The notes below the pieces were generated by a model. It was given only the letters and a program-made list of their open reading frames with translations. It was not told the origin of the DNA and ran no database searches. The position numbers and the translations under genes were made by a program. DNA of 35,037 nt. It comes from Bacillota bacterium (GTDB taxonomy: Bacteria > Bacillota > Clostridia > Clostridiales > Caloramatoraceae). Where the stretch lies: NCBI GenBank assembly GCA_023415335.1, contig JAEZLD010000091.1:1-35037 (forward strand). Reading direction: 5' to 3'. Below are positions 16,107 through 23,425 of this stretch, in pieces (within the stretch, counting starts at the first letter, position 1; each line of letters opens with the position of its first letter).

Positions 16107-16952
16107 TTACTTACCTGCATATACAACTCCAAAAGCACCGCTGCCCGAATGGGCACCTATAGCAGGACCTATGGAAGTTAAAGTGCTTTCTTCTATAGCC
16201 ATGCCTTCTAATGCCATCCTGGCTACCAGATCAAGATAGTTATTCTTTTTTCCTGAATATAAGAAATATAGCGGATAATCCTCATCTCTACCACATTCCT
16301 TTAGCTCACTTATTATGCTCTGGCAAGCCTTAGCTCTTCCTCTTACCTTTCCACAGACTGCAACCCTGCCTTCTTCATCTGTTGTTAATATGGGCTTAAC
16401 ACCTGTCATTGTTCCGAGACCTGCCTGGAGCCTGGTTAGCCTTCCACCCTTGTACAGGTACTCTAAGGTGTCTACTACTGCCCTTATGTGAACCCTGTGC
16501 TTAAGTCCTTCAATAAAAGCTTTTATTTCCTGCCCATCAGCTCCTGCAGCTCTCATATGAACCGCCTTATCCACCAGAAGCTTAAGCCCTGCTGTTACCA
16601 GCTTTGAATCTATTATGTAAATTCCATCATAATCACACATATCCTTTGCTATCTGGGCACTTTGCAGTGTTCCGCTAAGCTCACCTGATATAAGTATTGC
16701 AACCACAGTATCTCCGCACTCCTTGGCCTTAGTGAAGTGCTCCAGAAAAGCTGCAGGAGAGGGCTGTGATGTCTGGGGAATTGTACTGCTCTCTTTAAGC
16801 TTTTTATAGAATTCCTCCGCTGTTATATTAATCCCATCCTGATAGTGCTCCTCACCAAAGGAAACGCTAAGAGGCACCGATATTATATCCTTCTGTATCA
16901 GCTCCTCCCTGCTATAGTCTGCAGTCGAATCAGTTATTATTCTTATAGCCAT
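16107..16952 (-). CDS. DegV family fatty-acid-binding protein (FakB-like)
   Basis: This is a 281-aa cytoplasmic protein of the DegV family. The N-terminus MAIRIITDSTADYS is the hallmark, and TSQPSPAAFLEHF plus LISGELSGTLQSAQIAK continue the lipid-binding fold; YLYKGGRLTRL is also conserved. In Firmicutes such proteins (FakB) carry a fatty acid and present it to the kinase FakA, making acyl-phosphate for phospholipid synthesis. The start at 16952 has AAGGAAG closely upstream and lies 1 nt after the marR stop; a longer in-frame start at 16988 would overlap marR and adds nothing conserved. Coupling to a MarR regulator recalls FabT-like control of lipid synthesis (inference). No fakA is in the window. 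Confidence 0.93.
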   Translation of the reverse strand: MAIRIITDSTADYSREELIQKDIISVPLSVSFGEEHYQDGINITAEEFYKKLKESSTIPQTSQPSPAAFLEHFTKAKECGDTVVAILISGELSGTLQSAQIAKDMCDYDGIYIIDSKLVTAGLKLLVDKAVHMRAAGADGQEIKAFIEGLKHRVHIRAVVDTLEYLYKGGRLTRLQAGLGTMTGVKPILTTDEEGRVAVCGKVRGRAKACQSIISELKECGRDEDYPLYFLYSGKKNNYLDLVARMALEGMAIEESTLTSIGPAIGAHSGSGAFGVVYAGK

Positions 16953-16953
16953 A

Positions 16954-17382
16954 TTACTTCCTTTCCACAGATGCATCCTTAAAAGCATCTGCTACCTCAT
17001 TTAGAACTTTTTCAACCTGTACCGTTTTTTCCGGTCCAAGCTTACTTATTACCTGTCTTACTATTTCGAGCACCTCTTCGTGTTCCTTAAAATAAACCTC
17101 CTCCCCCTTAAGGGTGGGCATAATATATACATTCCTTTTATCCTCTTTTGAGCGCACTCTCTGTATCAGGCCCTTATCCTCCATTTGACATAGCGTTCTA
17201 TTCATCTGTGACTTAAGGAAATTAGTCAGACCACAAAGCTCTGTAGCTGTATAATGTTTATCTCGCTGTCTGTACATCAGATTGAAAACCAACGCTTCAT
17301 TATAGGATAATCCCGTTACCATGCGTCTATTCCATATACATGATGATAGATTAAGCCATGCTTTTAAAAGCTGCTCCTCCAT
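16954..17382 (-). CDS. MarR family transcriptional regulator
   Basis: This is a 142-aa winged-helix regulator. The core contains LSYNEALVFNLMYRQ, the recognition region TATELCGLTNFLKSQMNRTL (about 47-66) and the wing DKGLIQRVRSKEDKRNVYI, the D-x-R-(N) motif of the MarR family. The start: a GTG at 17391 is in frame, but GAGGTGG ends 5 nt before the ATG at 17382, which I prefer. The promoter and two tandem GTTCA-N5-TGAA boxes lie directly upstream, indicating autorepression. It is the first gene of a six-gene operon, with degV beginning 1 nt after its stop. The ligand could be acyl-CoA or acyl-ACP if it behaves like FabT; this is inference from the neighbour only. Confidence 0.9.
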   Translation of the reverse strand: MEEQLLKAWLNLSSCIWNRRMVTGLSYNEALVFNLMYRQRDKHYTATELCGLTNFLKSQMNRTLCQMEDKGLIQRVRSKEDKRNVYIMPTLKGEEVYFKEHEEVLEIVRQVISKLGPEKTVQVEKVLNEVADAFKDASVERK

Positions 17383-17398
17383 ATTTACCACCTCATTT

Positions 17399-17429
17399 GT
17401 TCATTTGGTGAATAGTTCACAAAATGAAC
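17399..17429. promoter_or_regulatory. Double MarR-type operator
   Basis: Two 15-bp boxes of form GTTCA-N5-TGAA(T/C) lie at 17399-17413 and 17415-17429, with centres 16 bp apart. Together they make a larger imperfect palindrome (17398-17430, 13 of 15 positions per arm). They cover the predicted transcription start and overlap the end of the -10. Confidence 0.72.
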
Positions 17430-17456
17430 TATACACCAAAAAGTAAAACAATGCAA
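17428..17456 (-). promoter_or_regulatory. Predicted marR operon promoter
   Basis: Minus strand TTGCAT (17451-17456), a 17-nt spacer and TATAGT (17428-17433). The operator boxes start at the -10 and extend downstream, which is a good place for repression. Confidence 0.68.
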
Positions 17457-17471
17457 TCTTTTTCTGCATTG
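17449..17471 (-). terminator. Terminator of the YkvA-family gene, overlapping the marR -35
   Basis: On the minus strand CAATGCA (complement of 17465-17471) pairs with TGCATTG (complement of 17449-17455), followed by TTTTACTTTTT. The 3' arm contains the TTGCAT used as the marR -35. Confidence 0.65.
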
Positions 17472-17493
17472 CTTATAGGTCTGTTACATTTTA

Positions 17494-17859
17494 TTACACA
17501 AAAGACTTTAATACAATATATACAATGAGAAGCCATAATATTACTATGGGCAACGCATAATACCATTTCTTAGGCTTACCATCCTTCCACAGCCCCTCTG
17601 CCTCCCTCTTACACTCCTGCATTATCTCATCTGGTATAATCTTAATTGTCAGTACTGTAAGTGCAGGAAGAATCAACAGGTCATCTAAGTAGCCCAATAC
17701 AGGTATAAAATCTGGTATCAGGTCTATTGGAGAAAGTGCATACGCAACCGTCAGAAAAGCTAAAAGCTTTGCGAGAAAAGGTGTTTCCTTTTTTCCTAAT
17801 GCTATAAAAAGTGCTGGCAAATCTGTTTTCATCTTTTTAGCCCTTTCCTTTAAATCCAT
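17494..17859 (-). CDS. YkvA family membrane protein (DUF1232)
   Basis: This is a small membrane protein of about 121 aa. The DUF1232 signature AYALSPIDLIPDFIPVLGYL followed by DDLLILP is complete. A second hydrophobic helix (LPIVILWLLIVYIVLKSFV) lies at the C-terminus. Relatives usually begin with M-x-L-K-E-R-A-K, which matches the ATG at 17859; an in-frame GTG at 17895 with AAAGG nearby would add 12 residues. The function of the family is not established. The gene lies alone between the MATE remnant and its own terminator, and is transcribed toward the marR operon. Confidence 0.88.
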   Translation of the reverse strand: MDLKERAKKMKTDLPALFIALGKKETPFLAKLLAFLTVAYALSPIDLIPDFIPVLGYLDDLLILPALTVLTIKIIPDEIMQECKREAEGLWKDGKPKKWYYALPIVILWLLIVYIVLKSFV

Positions 17860-17904
17860 TAAACCACATCCTAAAATCAGTATCTTAATTGGCACATTGC
17901 CTTT

Positions 17905-18157
17905 CTATGCTGCCTTCCTCTCCATAAATGCAGTTTTCCATTTGCCGCTCTTATAGCGTATTACAACAAGCAGGGTTCTTGCCAGCTGGTCTGTTGCCAG
18001 AGCTATCCATGCCCCTATAAGTCCTGTATGCAGTCCATTTATAAGAAGTATTGCCAGCGCCGGTCAGGAGCAATATCCTCTCTCCTAACCGGCAGACCAG
18101 GTACAATTGGAGCAGCTTCAATAAGGAAGCTCCTAGGCTTTTTTTAATATATAATAT
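17905..18157 (-). pseudogene. C-terminal remnant of a MATE efflux transporter, frameshifted
   Basis: Read on the minus strand, this stretch encodes the last about 80 residues of a MATE-family exporter, but in two frames. The part nearest the beta-glucosidase stop reads LLKLLQLYLVCRLGERILLL. After a frame change near 18060 it continues as LAILLINGLHTGLIGAWIAL and then ATDQLARTLLVVIRYKSGKW, ending at TAG 17905-17907. GLxGxWIAxxxDxxxRxxLxxxR(Y)xSGKW is the usual end of clostridial MATE proteins, which have about 450 residues. The first about 370 residues are absent. A 12-bp inverted repeat (18059-18070 / 18082-18093) sits at the frame change. It is clearly non-functional as a transporter. Confidence 0.72.
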
Positions 18158-20601
18158 CATGCATTGCCCTTTGGCAGCGGAAGCGCCTGATCCTTTTTCA
18201 GCAGAAGCTTCACTCCCTTAATAATGTGTCCATTGGCGAGCTCCGCAAAGCCCATGGCCTTGTTGTGGGAGAAGAAGCCTCCAGATGCCATGGAGAGTCC
18301 TCTGGAGCTGTTTGATGGCAGTAGCCTCACCATGAAGAGGGAATTTTTTATTATAGCATCCCTCTCCAGGGAATCTGGCATCTTCATTGCCCTTCTGTAA
18401 TCCCTACCCATTACTCTCTCTGTTATCTTATAAAGCAGGTTGCCCATAAATGTCTGCTTGTAGTCCTTTAGAGGGGACTCAATGGTAATTGGAAGAGAAG
18501 GAGCAGCCAGAGGGAGCTTATACCCCAGCAGTGCTTCAAAACCATCTCCCGGCGCCAGATTTTCTGGTTTATCATATAATTCATTAACATGCTTTGTATA
18601 AGGGCACTCTGCCTCAGACTCCCCTCTTATACTTAAGGAAGCTTTAAGCCTTATGTCACATGAGGCAGGTCCAACAAGTATTTCATATTCACCGTTTTCC
18701 AGAACCCATTTTTTCTCCTTCACGTTATAATAGCTAAGCTCTTCTCTTTCAAACTCAAGCCTTACAGTCTTCTTTTCTCCCCTTTTAATATAAACCTTCG
18801 TAAAAGCCTTAAGCTCCTTCTGTGCCTTAAACACAGCACCCTTAGGACTAACTGCATACAGCTGTATTACCTCAAAGCCATCATAGTCTCCTATGTTGGT
18901 AACCTCAAGTGCAGCTGTGATGTTTCCATCCTTATCACTTATACTAATATTGTTATAATCAAAGGAAGTATAGCTCATGCCCCAGCCAAATGGGAACCTT
19001 ACCTTTACGCATGCCTTATCGTAGTATCTGTAGCCTACATAAATGCTTTCATAGTACTGAGCTATAGGACCTCTATTGTAATCCTTAAAGCATGAGGAGT
19101 CCTCATGAGTAAGAGGCCAGGCTTCAGTAAGCCTTCCCGAAGGATTGGTCTCCCCATATAGAAGGGCAGCAGCCGCCTCTCCTCCATTCATTCCTGGTAG
19201 TCCCATGTAAAGCAGGGAGTCTATTTTATCAATGAATGGCAGCTCCACAGGTGAGCCTGCAAAAAGTACAAATACAATTTTTTTACCCTTCTCCATAAGC
19301 CTGTTCAGCAGGAATTGCTGGTTTTCAGGAAGCTTCATATCCTTCCTATCAAAGCCCTCACTTTCTGACAAATCAGTAAGACCTCCAAAGAAAAGTATGG
19401 TATCACTGGTATCTGCTGCAGACAACGCCTTGTTTTCAAGGGAATTATCACACCCATCATAGAACTGGCGGTAGCCCTTCTCATATACATATTGGATGTT
19501 CCTATTATCAAAGGCAGCCCTGGGAGTTACGATTGACTCTGGTGTAATAAGGGAGCTTCCTGCACCCTGAAACCTCATCTTTTCAAAAAGCTCACCTACA
19601 ACTAAAAGCTTTTCTCCTCCCTTCAGCGGAAGGGTGCCACCACTGTTTTTCATAAGGACTGCTGAGTCCTTTGCTACATTACAGGAAAGCTGCTCATGGG
19701 CAGCCTTGTCATAATCCTTTGCCTTTGGATGAGAGGTACATTTTTCAACCAGCCTGAGCACATTCAAAACAGCTCTGTCCAAGTCCTCCTGGAAAAGTGT
19801 GCCCTGTTTCACAGCATCAATTATACTTTTGCGGTTATGCCATACCCCTCCTGGCATATCTAAATCCAATCCAGACTGTACAGCCTTTACCCTATCCTCT
19901 ACCGCTCCCCAATCGCTTACTACTGCACCTTCAAAACCCCATTCTTTTCTAAGCACGTCAGTGAGCAAATACTTTTTCTGAGAGGCATAATCTCCATTAA
20001 CCTTGTTGTAGGAGCACATAACAGTATAGGGCTCTGCGTTCTTGACCACCCTTTCAAAGGCCTTCATATATATTTCCCTTAAGGCTCTTTCATCCACCAC
20101 TGAGTCACCATAATAGCGGAAATCCTCATTGCTGTTGGCTGCAAAGTGCTTCACACAGGCCCCCACTCCCCTGCTCTGCACTCCCTTTACAAACTCCTCT
20201 CCAAATACTCCTGCAACCAGCGGGTCCTCTGAAAAGTACTCAAAGTTTCTCCCGCACAAGGGGCTGCGCTTTATGTTTATGCCCGGCGCAAGAAGCATAT
20301 CCACATAATAGTGGAGGCACTCCTCAGCGATTGCCTGTCCAATCTTATATGCATTTTCCTTATTCCAGCTCATTGCTACTGCTGAAGAGGTAGGAAAGGC
20401 TGTTGAGGGCTCATTTTCCAGTATACTGATACCTCCCTGGCCCTCCTTTACCTTACGGACTCCATGGGGGCCATCAGTCATATAAATTGATGGTATTCCA
20501 AGCCTTGGAATGGGATTTGTTCTCCAGGATTCAAGGCCCTCAAGTATAGCGGATTTTTCCTCTAAGGTCATCTGTTTTACAAGCACTTCAGCAGGTTGCA
20601 T
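18157..20601 (-). CDS. Glycoside hydrolase family 3 beta-glucosidase
   Basis: This is a cytoplasmic (no signal peptide) exo-acting beta-glycosidase of 814 aa. The GH3 N-terminal barrel covers residues 1-260: MTDGPHGVRK at 41-50, GRNFEYFSEDP, KHFAANSNED (151-160), and the nucleophile D230 in GAVVSDWG. The C-terminal alpha/beta sandwich follows (about 310-530) with LFAGSPVELPF and GLPGMNGGEAAAALLYGETNPSGRL. A fibronectin-III-like domain spans about 570-650 (VTNIGDYDGFEVIQLY). The last about 150 residues are an extra region seen in some clostridial GH3 enzymes. The order barrel-sandwich-Fn3 indicates a BglX/BglB-type beta-glucosidase. GGGAGGAG precedes the ATG. Monocistronic; substrate linkage is not determinable. 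Confidence 0.92.
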   Translation of the reverse strand: MQPAEVLVKQMTLEEKSAILEGLESWRTNPIPRLGIPSIYMTDGPHGVRKVKEGQGGISILENEPSTAFPTSSAVAMSWNKENAYKIGQAIAEECLHYYVDMLLAPGINIKRSPLCGRNFEYFSEDPLVAGVFGEEFVKGVQSRGVGACVKHFAANSNEDFRYYGDSVVDERALREIYMKAFERVVKNAEPYTVMCSYNKVNGDYASQKKYLLTDVLRKEWGFEGAVVSDWGAVEDRVKAVQSGLDLDMPGGVWHNRKSIIDAVKQGTLFQEDLDRAVLNVLRLVEKCTSHPKAKDYDKAAHEQLSCNVAKDSAVLMKNSGGTLPLKGGEKLLVVGELFEKMRFQGAGSSLITPESIVTPRAAFDNRNIQYVYEKGYRQFYDGCDNSLENKALSAADTSDTILFFGGLTDLSESEGFDRKDMKLPENQQFLLNRLMEKGKKIVFVLFAGSPVELPFIDKIDSLLYMGLPGMNGGEAAAALLYGETNPSGRLTEAWPLTHEDSSCFKDYNRGPIAQYYESIYVGYRYYDKACVKVRFPFGWGMSYTSFDYNNISISDKDGNITAALEVTNIGDYDGFEVIQLYAVSPKGAVFKAQKELKAFTKVYIKRGEKKTVRLEFEREELSYYNVKEKKWVLENGEYEILVGPASCDIRLKASLSIRGESEAECPYTKHVNELYDKPENLAPGDGFEALLGYKLPLAAPSLPITIESPLKDYKQTFMGNLLYKITERVMGRDYRRAMKMPDSLERDAIIKNSLFMVRLLPSNSSRGLSMASGGFFSHNKAMGFAELANGHIIKGVKLLLKKDQALPLPKGNA

Positions 20602-20626
20602 GGTATCTCCTCCCTCTATTCAGATG

Positions 20627-20645
20627 CTGCAGATATTTACTGCAG
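20627..20645. repeat. CTGCAG inverted repeat in the beta-glucosidase leader
   Basis: CTGCAG (20627-20632) and CTGCAG (20640-20645) flank 7 nt of AT sequence, just upstream of the beta-glucosidase ribosome binding site. It could be an operator for a sugar-responsive repressor. The arms are short, so it may be chance. Confidence 0.3.
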
Positions 20646-20813
20646 ACTGATTTTATATACAGCTTAAACATACGTTTATATAATTGTAGCATTATTTCCA
20701 TTTATATTACAGCCCGCTTATTTATTTCATACATATATCCTTTTGGCAGGATATTTTTAAAAGCTAAATTCCTTTTTTTAAGCTTCCTCGTATAAAGAGA
20801 AGTAATACAAAAA

Positions 20814-20859
20814 CACCCCGTTTGTATTCAGTTTATGAAACCATCTGACAAATGGGGTG
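20814..20859 (-). terminator. Terminator of the TetR-ABC exporter operon
   Basis: CACCCCGTTTGT (20814-20825) and ACAAATGGGGTG (20848-20859) pair at 11 of 12 positions plus a G-U wobble. On the minus strand the stem is followed by TTTTTG. It lies just after the permease stop. Confidence 0.82.
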
Positions 20860-20883
20860 CTGTTCATATAAACCAGCTGTTTA

Positions 20884-21672
20884 TTATGCTGATATGTCCT
20901 TACGGTTATACTTCCAGAAGGCAGCTATTATGCCCAAAGCCGTACAGGCAATACCCAAGGCTATGAGGTTCCCGTTTAACCTGGCATCTGATATAATGTC
21001 AGCAGGCTCTGCATAGGCAAATGGAGTAAAATACTTTAAAAAGGCGGCCTTGTCGCTAATATTCTTTATTATATTAAGAAAATACAGTATTGTTGCAAGG
21101 CCAAGTCCCATACCCAAGCCGCTTTCCTTAATGAAGGCCGAAATCCCAAAGCATACAGCCGCTATCTCAAGCTGCAGCAGTAAATACGCCGTATGGAGAA
21201 GGGTAAATTCCTTTATGGGAAGCTCCTCTCCAATTAAAAGGAAGGATATTGCAGATATTGTTACAATGGCTATGTTCATGATTATTACCTGGGACATTAC
21301 AGCCATGAGCTTTTCAAGTATAACCCTGCTTCGGCTTACAGGCTGGGTAAGAAGGAATTCTGCAGTATGCTCCTTCTCCTCCTTTGCCAAGGCCCCTATG
21401 CCCACAAGTGCAGCATACAGTCCTCCTCCTATACCCACTATATTTCCACATTCCACTCCATAAAAGCCCATAAGCGTTCCAAAGTTCAACCTATCCATGC
21501 CGAAGGCGGCAGTAAAGCTGCCCATGTTAGCAAACAGCTCATTTACTGATTCCATCTGTCTTTCCATCTCCGGAAACATAAGCACGCATATCAGCATCAT
21601 AAAGCCTATGGAGCTGCCCCATATTATAAGACCGTTTCTGCCAGATTTCATTTCACGCTTAAATATGGTCAT
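20884..21672 (-). CDS. ABC-2 type transporter permease
   Basis: This is a 262-aa permease with six predicted helices: about 15-35, 78-100, 115-160, 165-180, 187-205 and 235-252. Family features include the N-terminal cytoplasmic TIFKREMKSGRNGLIIWG and the central ALAKEEKEHTAEFLLTQPVSR motif, characteristic of ABC-2 permeases of the bacitracin/antibiotic-export and Na-efflux type. Its ATG overlaps the stop of the ATPase gene by 4 nt, so they are translationally coupled. With the TetR gene upstream this forms a drug- or lipid-efflux cassette. The substrate is unknown. Confidence 0.88.
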   Translation of the reverse strand: MTIFKREMKSGRNGLIIWGSSIGFMMLICVLMFPEMERQMESVNELFANMGSFTAAFGMDRLNFGTLMGFYGVECGNIVGIGGGLYAALVGIGALAKEEKEHTAEFLLTQPVSRSRVILEKLMAVMSQVIIMNIAIVTISAISFLLIGEELPIKEFTLLHTAYLLLQLEIAAVCFGISAFIKESGLGMGLGLATILYFLNIIKNISDKAAFLKYFTPFAYAEPADIISDARLNGNLIALGIACTALGIIAAFWKYNRKDISA

Positions 21673-22550
21673 ATCTGAATTCCCCCTTCCTGGTAAAAGT
21701 GCAGGAATATCTCCTCCAAAGAGGGCTCAGTAATTGTCAGGTCTGTTATATCCATGGTAATTAATGCTGAAAGCAGCTTTTTAGGCTCCCCTTGATAAAG
21801 GAAGCTTACAGTGTCCTTTTCACCATGTACATCCATAATACCATGAAGCTGTGGAGGTAAATTCACCCCTCTAAGGGTTACCCTTCTTGCTGAGGTTTTC
21901 CCAAGAGCCGCAACGGAATCACAGGCAACAACCCTTCCATCCCTGATGATAGCTGCCCTATGACAGTGGTTCTGTATCTCGGAAAGCACATGGGAGCTTA
22001 GGAATATGGCTGCCCCCTCTTTGTTTCTCTCCTCCAGAAGCTCAAAAAACTCCTTCTGCATAAGAGGGTCCAATCCGCTGGTAGGCTCATCCAATATATA
22101 AAGCTCAGGCTTATGCTGAAGTGCACACACTATGCTTACCTTCTTGCGGTTTCCTAAGGAAAGCTCCTCTATTCTTTTGCCTGTATCCAGCTGCAGCTGC
22201 TCACAAAGGAGCTTAGCCTCCTTAGAACAATCCTTCTTATGGAGGCTTGAGGAAAACCTGATTACCTCACTTACCTTCATGCCTCTGTAGAACATGGCCT
22301 CAGAGGGCATATAGCCCACCCTTCCAAGTATTTCACTGTGGTCCTTAATTATATCCATTCCCAGTATTTCTACCCTTCCTGACGTTGGCGATATAAGTCC
22401 CAGCAGCGTACGTATAGTAGTACTCTTTCCGGCCCCGTTGGGACCTATGAATCCGAATATCTCCCCCTCCTTTACCTTAAGACTCAGGTCAGCAATTCCT
22501 CTGGACTTGCCATAGTATTTTGTAAGCCCCTCTGTCTTAATAACCTCCAT
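21669..22550 (-). CDS. ABC transporter ATP-binding protein
   Basis: This is a 293-aa ATPase partner of the ABC-2 permease. Walker A is GPNGAGKST (about 37-45), the signature is LSLGNRKK (a variant of LSGGQ, about 134-141), and Walker B is LYILDEPTSGLDP (about 150-162). The H-loop is in FLSSHVLSE. The C-terminal about 75 residues form a domain typical of antibiotic-export ATPases (ITEPSLEEIFLHFY, the usual end). It is positioned 18 nt after the TetR gene and overlaps the permease gene by 4 nt. Confidence 0.94.
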   Translation of the reverse strand: MEVIKTEGLTKYYGKSRGIADLSLKVKEGEIFGFIGPNGAGKSTTIRTLLGLISPTSGRVEILGMDIIKDHSEILGRVGYMPSEAMFYRGMKVSEVIRFSSSLHKKDCSKEAKLLCEQLQLDTGKRIEELSLGNRKKVSIVCALQHKPELYILDEPTSGLDPLMQKEFFELLEERNKEGAAIFLSSHVLSEIQNHCHRAAIIRDGRVVACDSVAALGKTSARRVTLRGVNLPPQLHGIMDVHGEKDTVSFLYQGEPKKLLSALITMDITDLTITEPSLEEIFLHFYQEGGIQI

Positions 22551-22568
22551 TTCACCACTTCCCTACTT

Positions 22569-23177
22569 TTATTTTTTTAGATATACGTTTTTCCAAAACT
22601 CCATCAGCCTTGTAAAGCCCTTTTCTATTTTATCAGCATCCATGACTCCTGCCTCAAGCATGGACCTTAGATATCCATCTGATGCCCAGTACATCTCCCT
22701 GTACATCATTTCCAAATCAAGGCTTGGTATAAAATCCTCAGGGTTCAGCCTGCTGATGACCCGCAGGTTGCTTTCATCTACAAGGGAGTCACATCTGGAG
22801 TGTATTTCCCTTGAAATCTCACTGTCTTTTTCATAAAATGCCTTGACTGTAAAGCCTGTCAGGTCCGGATATTCCCTCATAAGCCTAAGCTTTTCATTCA
22901 TGCCCATTCTCATAAGTTCAAAGAAATTCTTCACATCAGCACCATATAACGGGTCAAGGCTTCCCCTACTTATACGTACCGCCTCATCCCAAAGAAAAAA
23001 GTAAAGCTCCCTTTTATCCTTGAAATAATAAAATAGCAGGGATTTGCTTATGCCTGCAGCATCAGCTATTTCACTTACAGGACTTTTCTTATAGCTGTTC
23101 TGGGAAAAAACATGGAAGCCTGCATTTATAATTCGCTGCCTCTTTTCTGCTGGAAGACTATAAAACTTCTCGTTCAT
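22569..23177 (-). CDS. TetR family regulator of the ABC exporter
   Basis: This is a 202-aa TetR-type repressor. The N-terminal DNA-binding part reads AGFHVFSQNSYKKSPVSEIADAAGI, then SKSLLFYYFKDKRELYFFLW, which is a complete helix-turn-helix at about residues 27-50. The ligand domain (60-200) is not recognisable beyond its helices. AAGGAGG sits 7 nt before the ATG. It is the first gene of the operon with the ABC ATPase and permease. A near-palindrome TGACCG-TTT-CGGTTA (23193-23207) overlaps the leader and a second TGACCG lies at 23231, both close to its own promoter, so autorepression relieved by an exported compound is likely. Confidence 0.9.
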   Translation of the reverse strand: MNEKFYSLPAEKRQRIINAGFHVFSQNSYKKSPVSEIADAAGISKSLLFYYFKDKRELYFFLWDEAVRISRGSLDPLYGADVKNFFELMRMGMNEKLRLMREYPDLTGFTVKAFYEKDSEISREIHSRCDSLVDESNLRVISRLNPEDFIPSLDLEMMYREMYWASDGYLRSMLEAGVMDADKIEKGFTRLMEFWKNVYLKK

Positions 23178-23192
23178 GCTTCACCTCCTTGC

Positions 23193-23246
23193 TGACCGTT
23201 TCGGTTAACCTAATTCAATTGTATGTCCATTGACCGTTTTTGAGAA
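23193..23246 (-). promoter_or_regulatory. Predicted promoter and operators of the TetR-ABC operon
   Basis: Minus-strand TTCTCA (about 23241-23246) and TACAAT (complement of 23218-23223) are 17 nt apart. TGACCG half-sites lie at 23231-23236, in the spacer, and 23193-23198, the latter with CGGTTA at 23202-23207 forming a 15-bp near-palindrome. Confidence 0.5.
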
Positions 23247-23258
23247 GGGCCAAAAAAA

Positions 23259-23298
23259 ATATACTGTGGCATATCAATAACCTGGCGCCACAGTATAT
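23259..23298 (-). terminator. Second terminator downstream of the oligoendopeptidase
   Basis: ATATACTGTGGC (23259-23270) pairs perfectly with GCCACAGTATAT (23287-23298). On the minus strand the stem runs into TTTTTTTT. It forms a tandem pair with the hairpin at 23341-23378, just before the TetR-ABC promoter. Confidence 0.85.
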
Positions 23299-23340
23299 AT
23301 CCAGATAAGAGATAAAAGAGAAGAACGAAGAGAAATGGTG

Positions 23341-23378
23341 GAAAAGCCTTCCCTTGTACTTAAATAGGAAGGCTTTTC
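23341..23378 (-). terminator. First terminator downstream of the oligoendopeptidase
   Basis: GAAAAGCCTTCC (23341-23352) pairs perfectly with GGAAGGCTTTTC (23367-23378). On the minus strand the T-run lies in the 3' arm (CTTTTC). It follows the peptidase stop by about 50 nt. Confidence 0.75.
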
Positions 23379-23425
23379 TTGTATTATATGTATAGTCTAT
23401 TTTCCTTAATAATCCTGGTTATATT

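Noticed and set aside
18059..18093. 12-bp inverted repeat as a terminator or small RNA
   Set aside because: No T-run follows on either strand and it lies inside the MATE remnant; kept only as a note in that entry.
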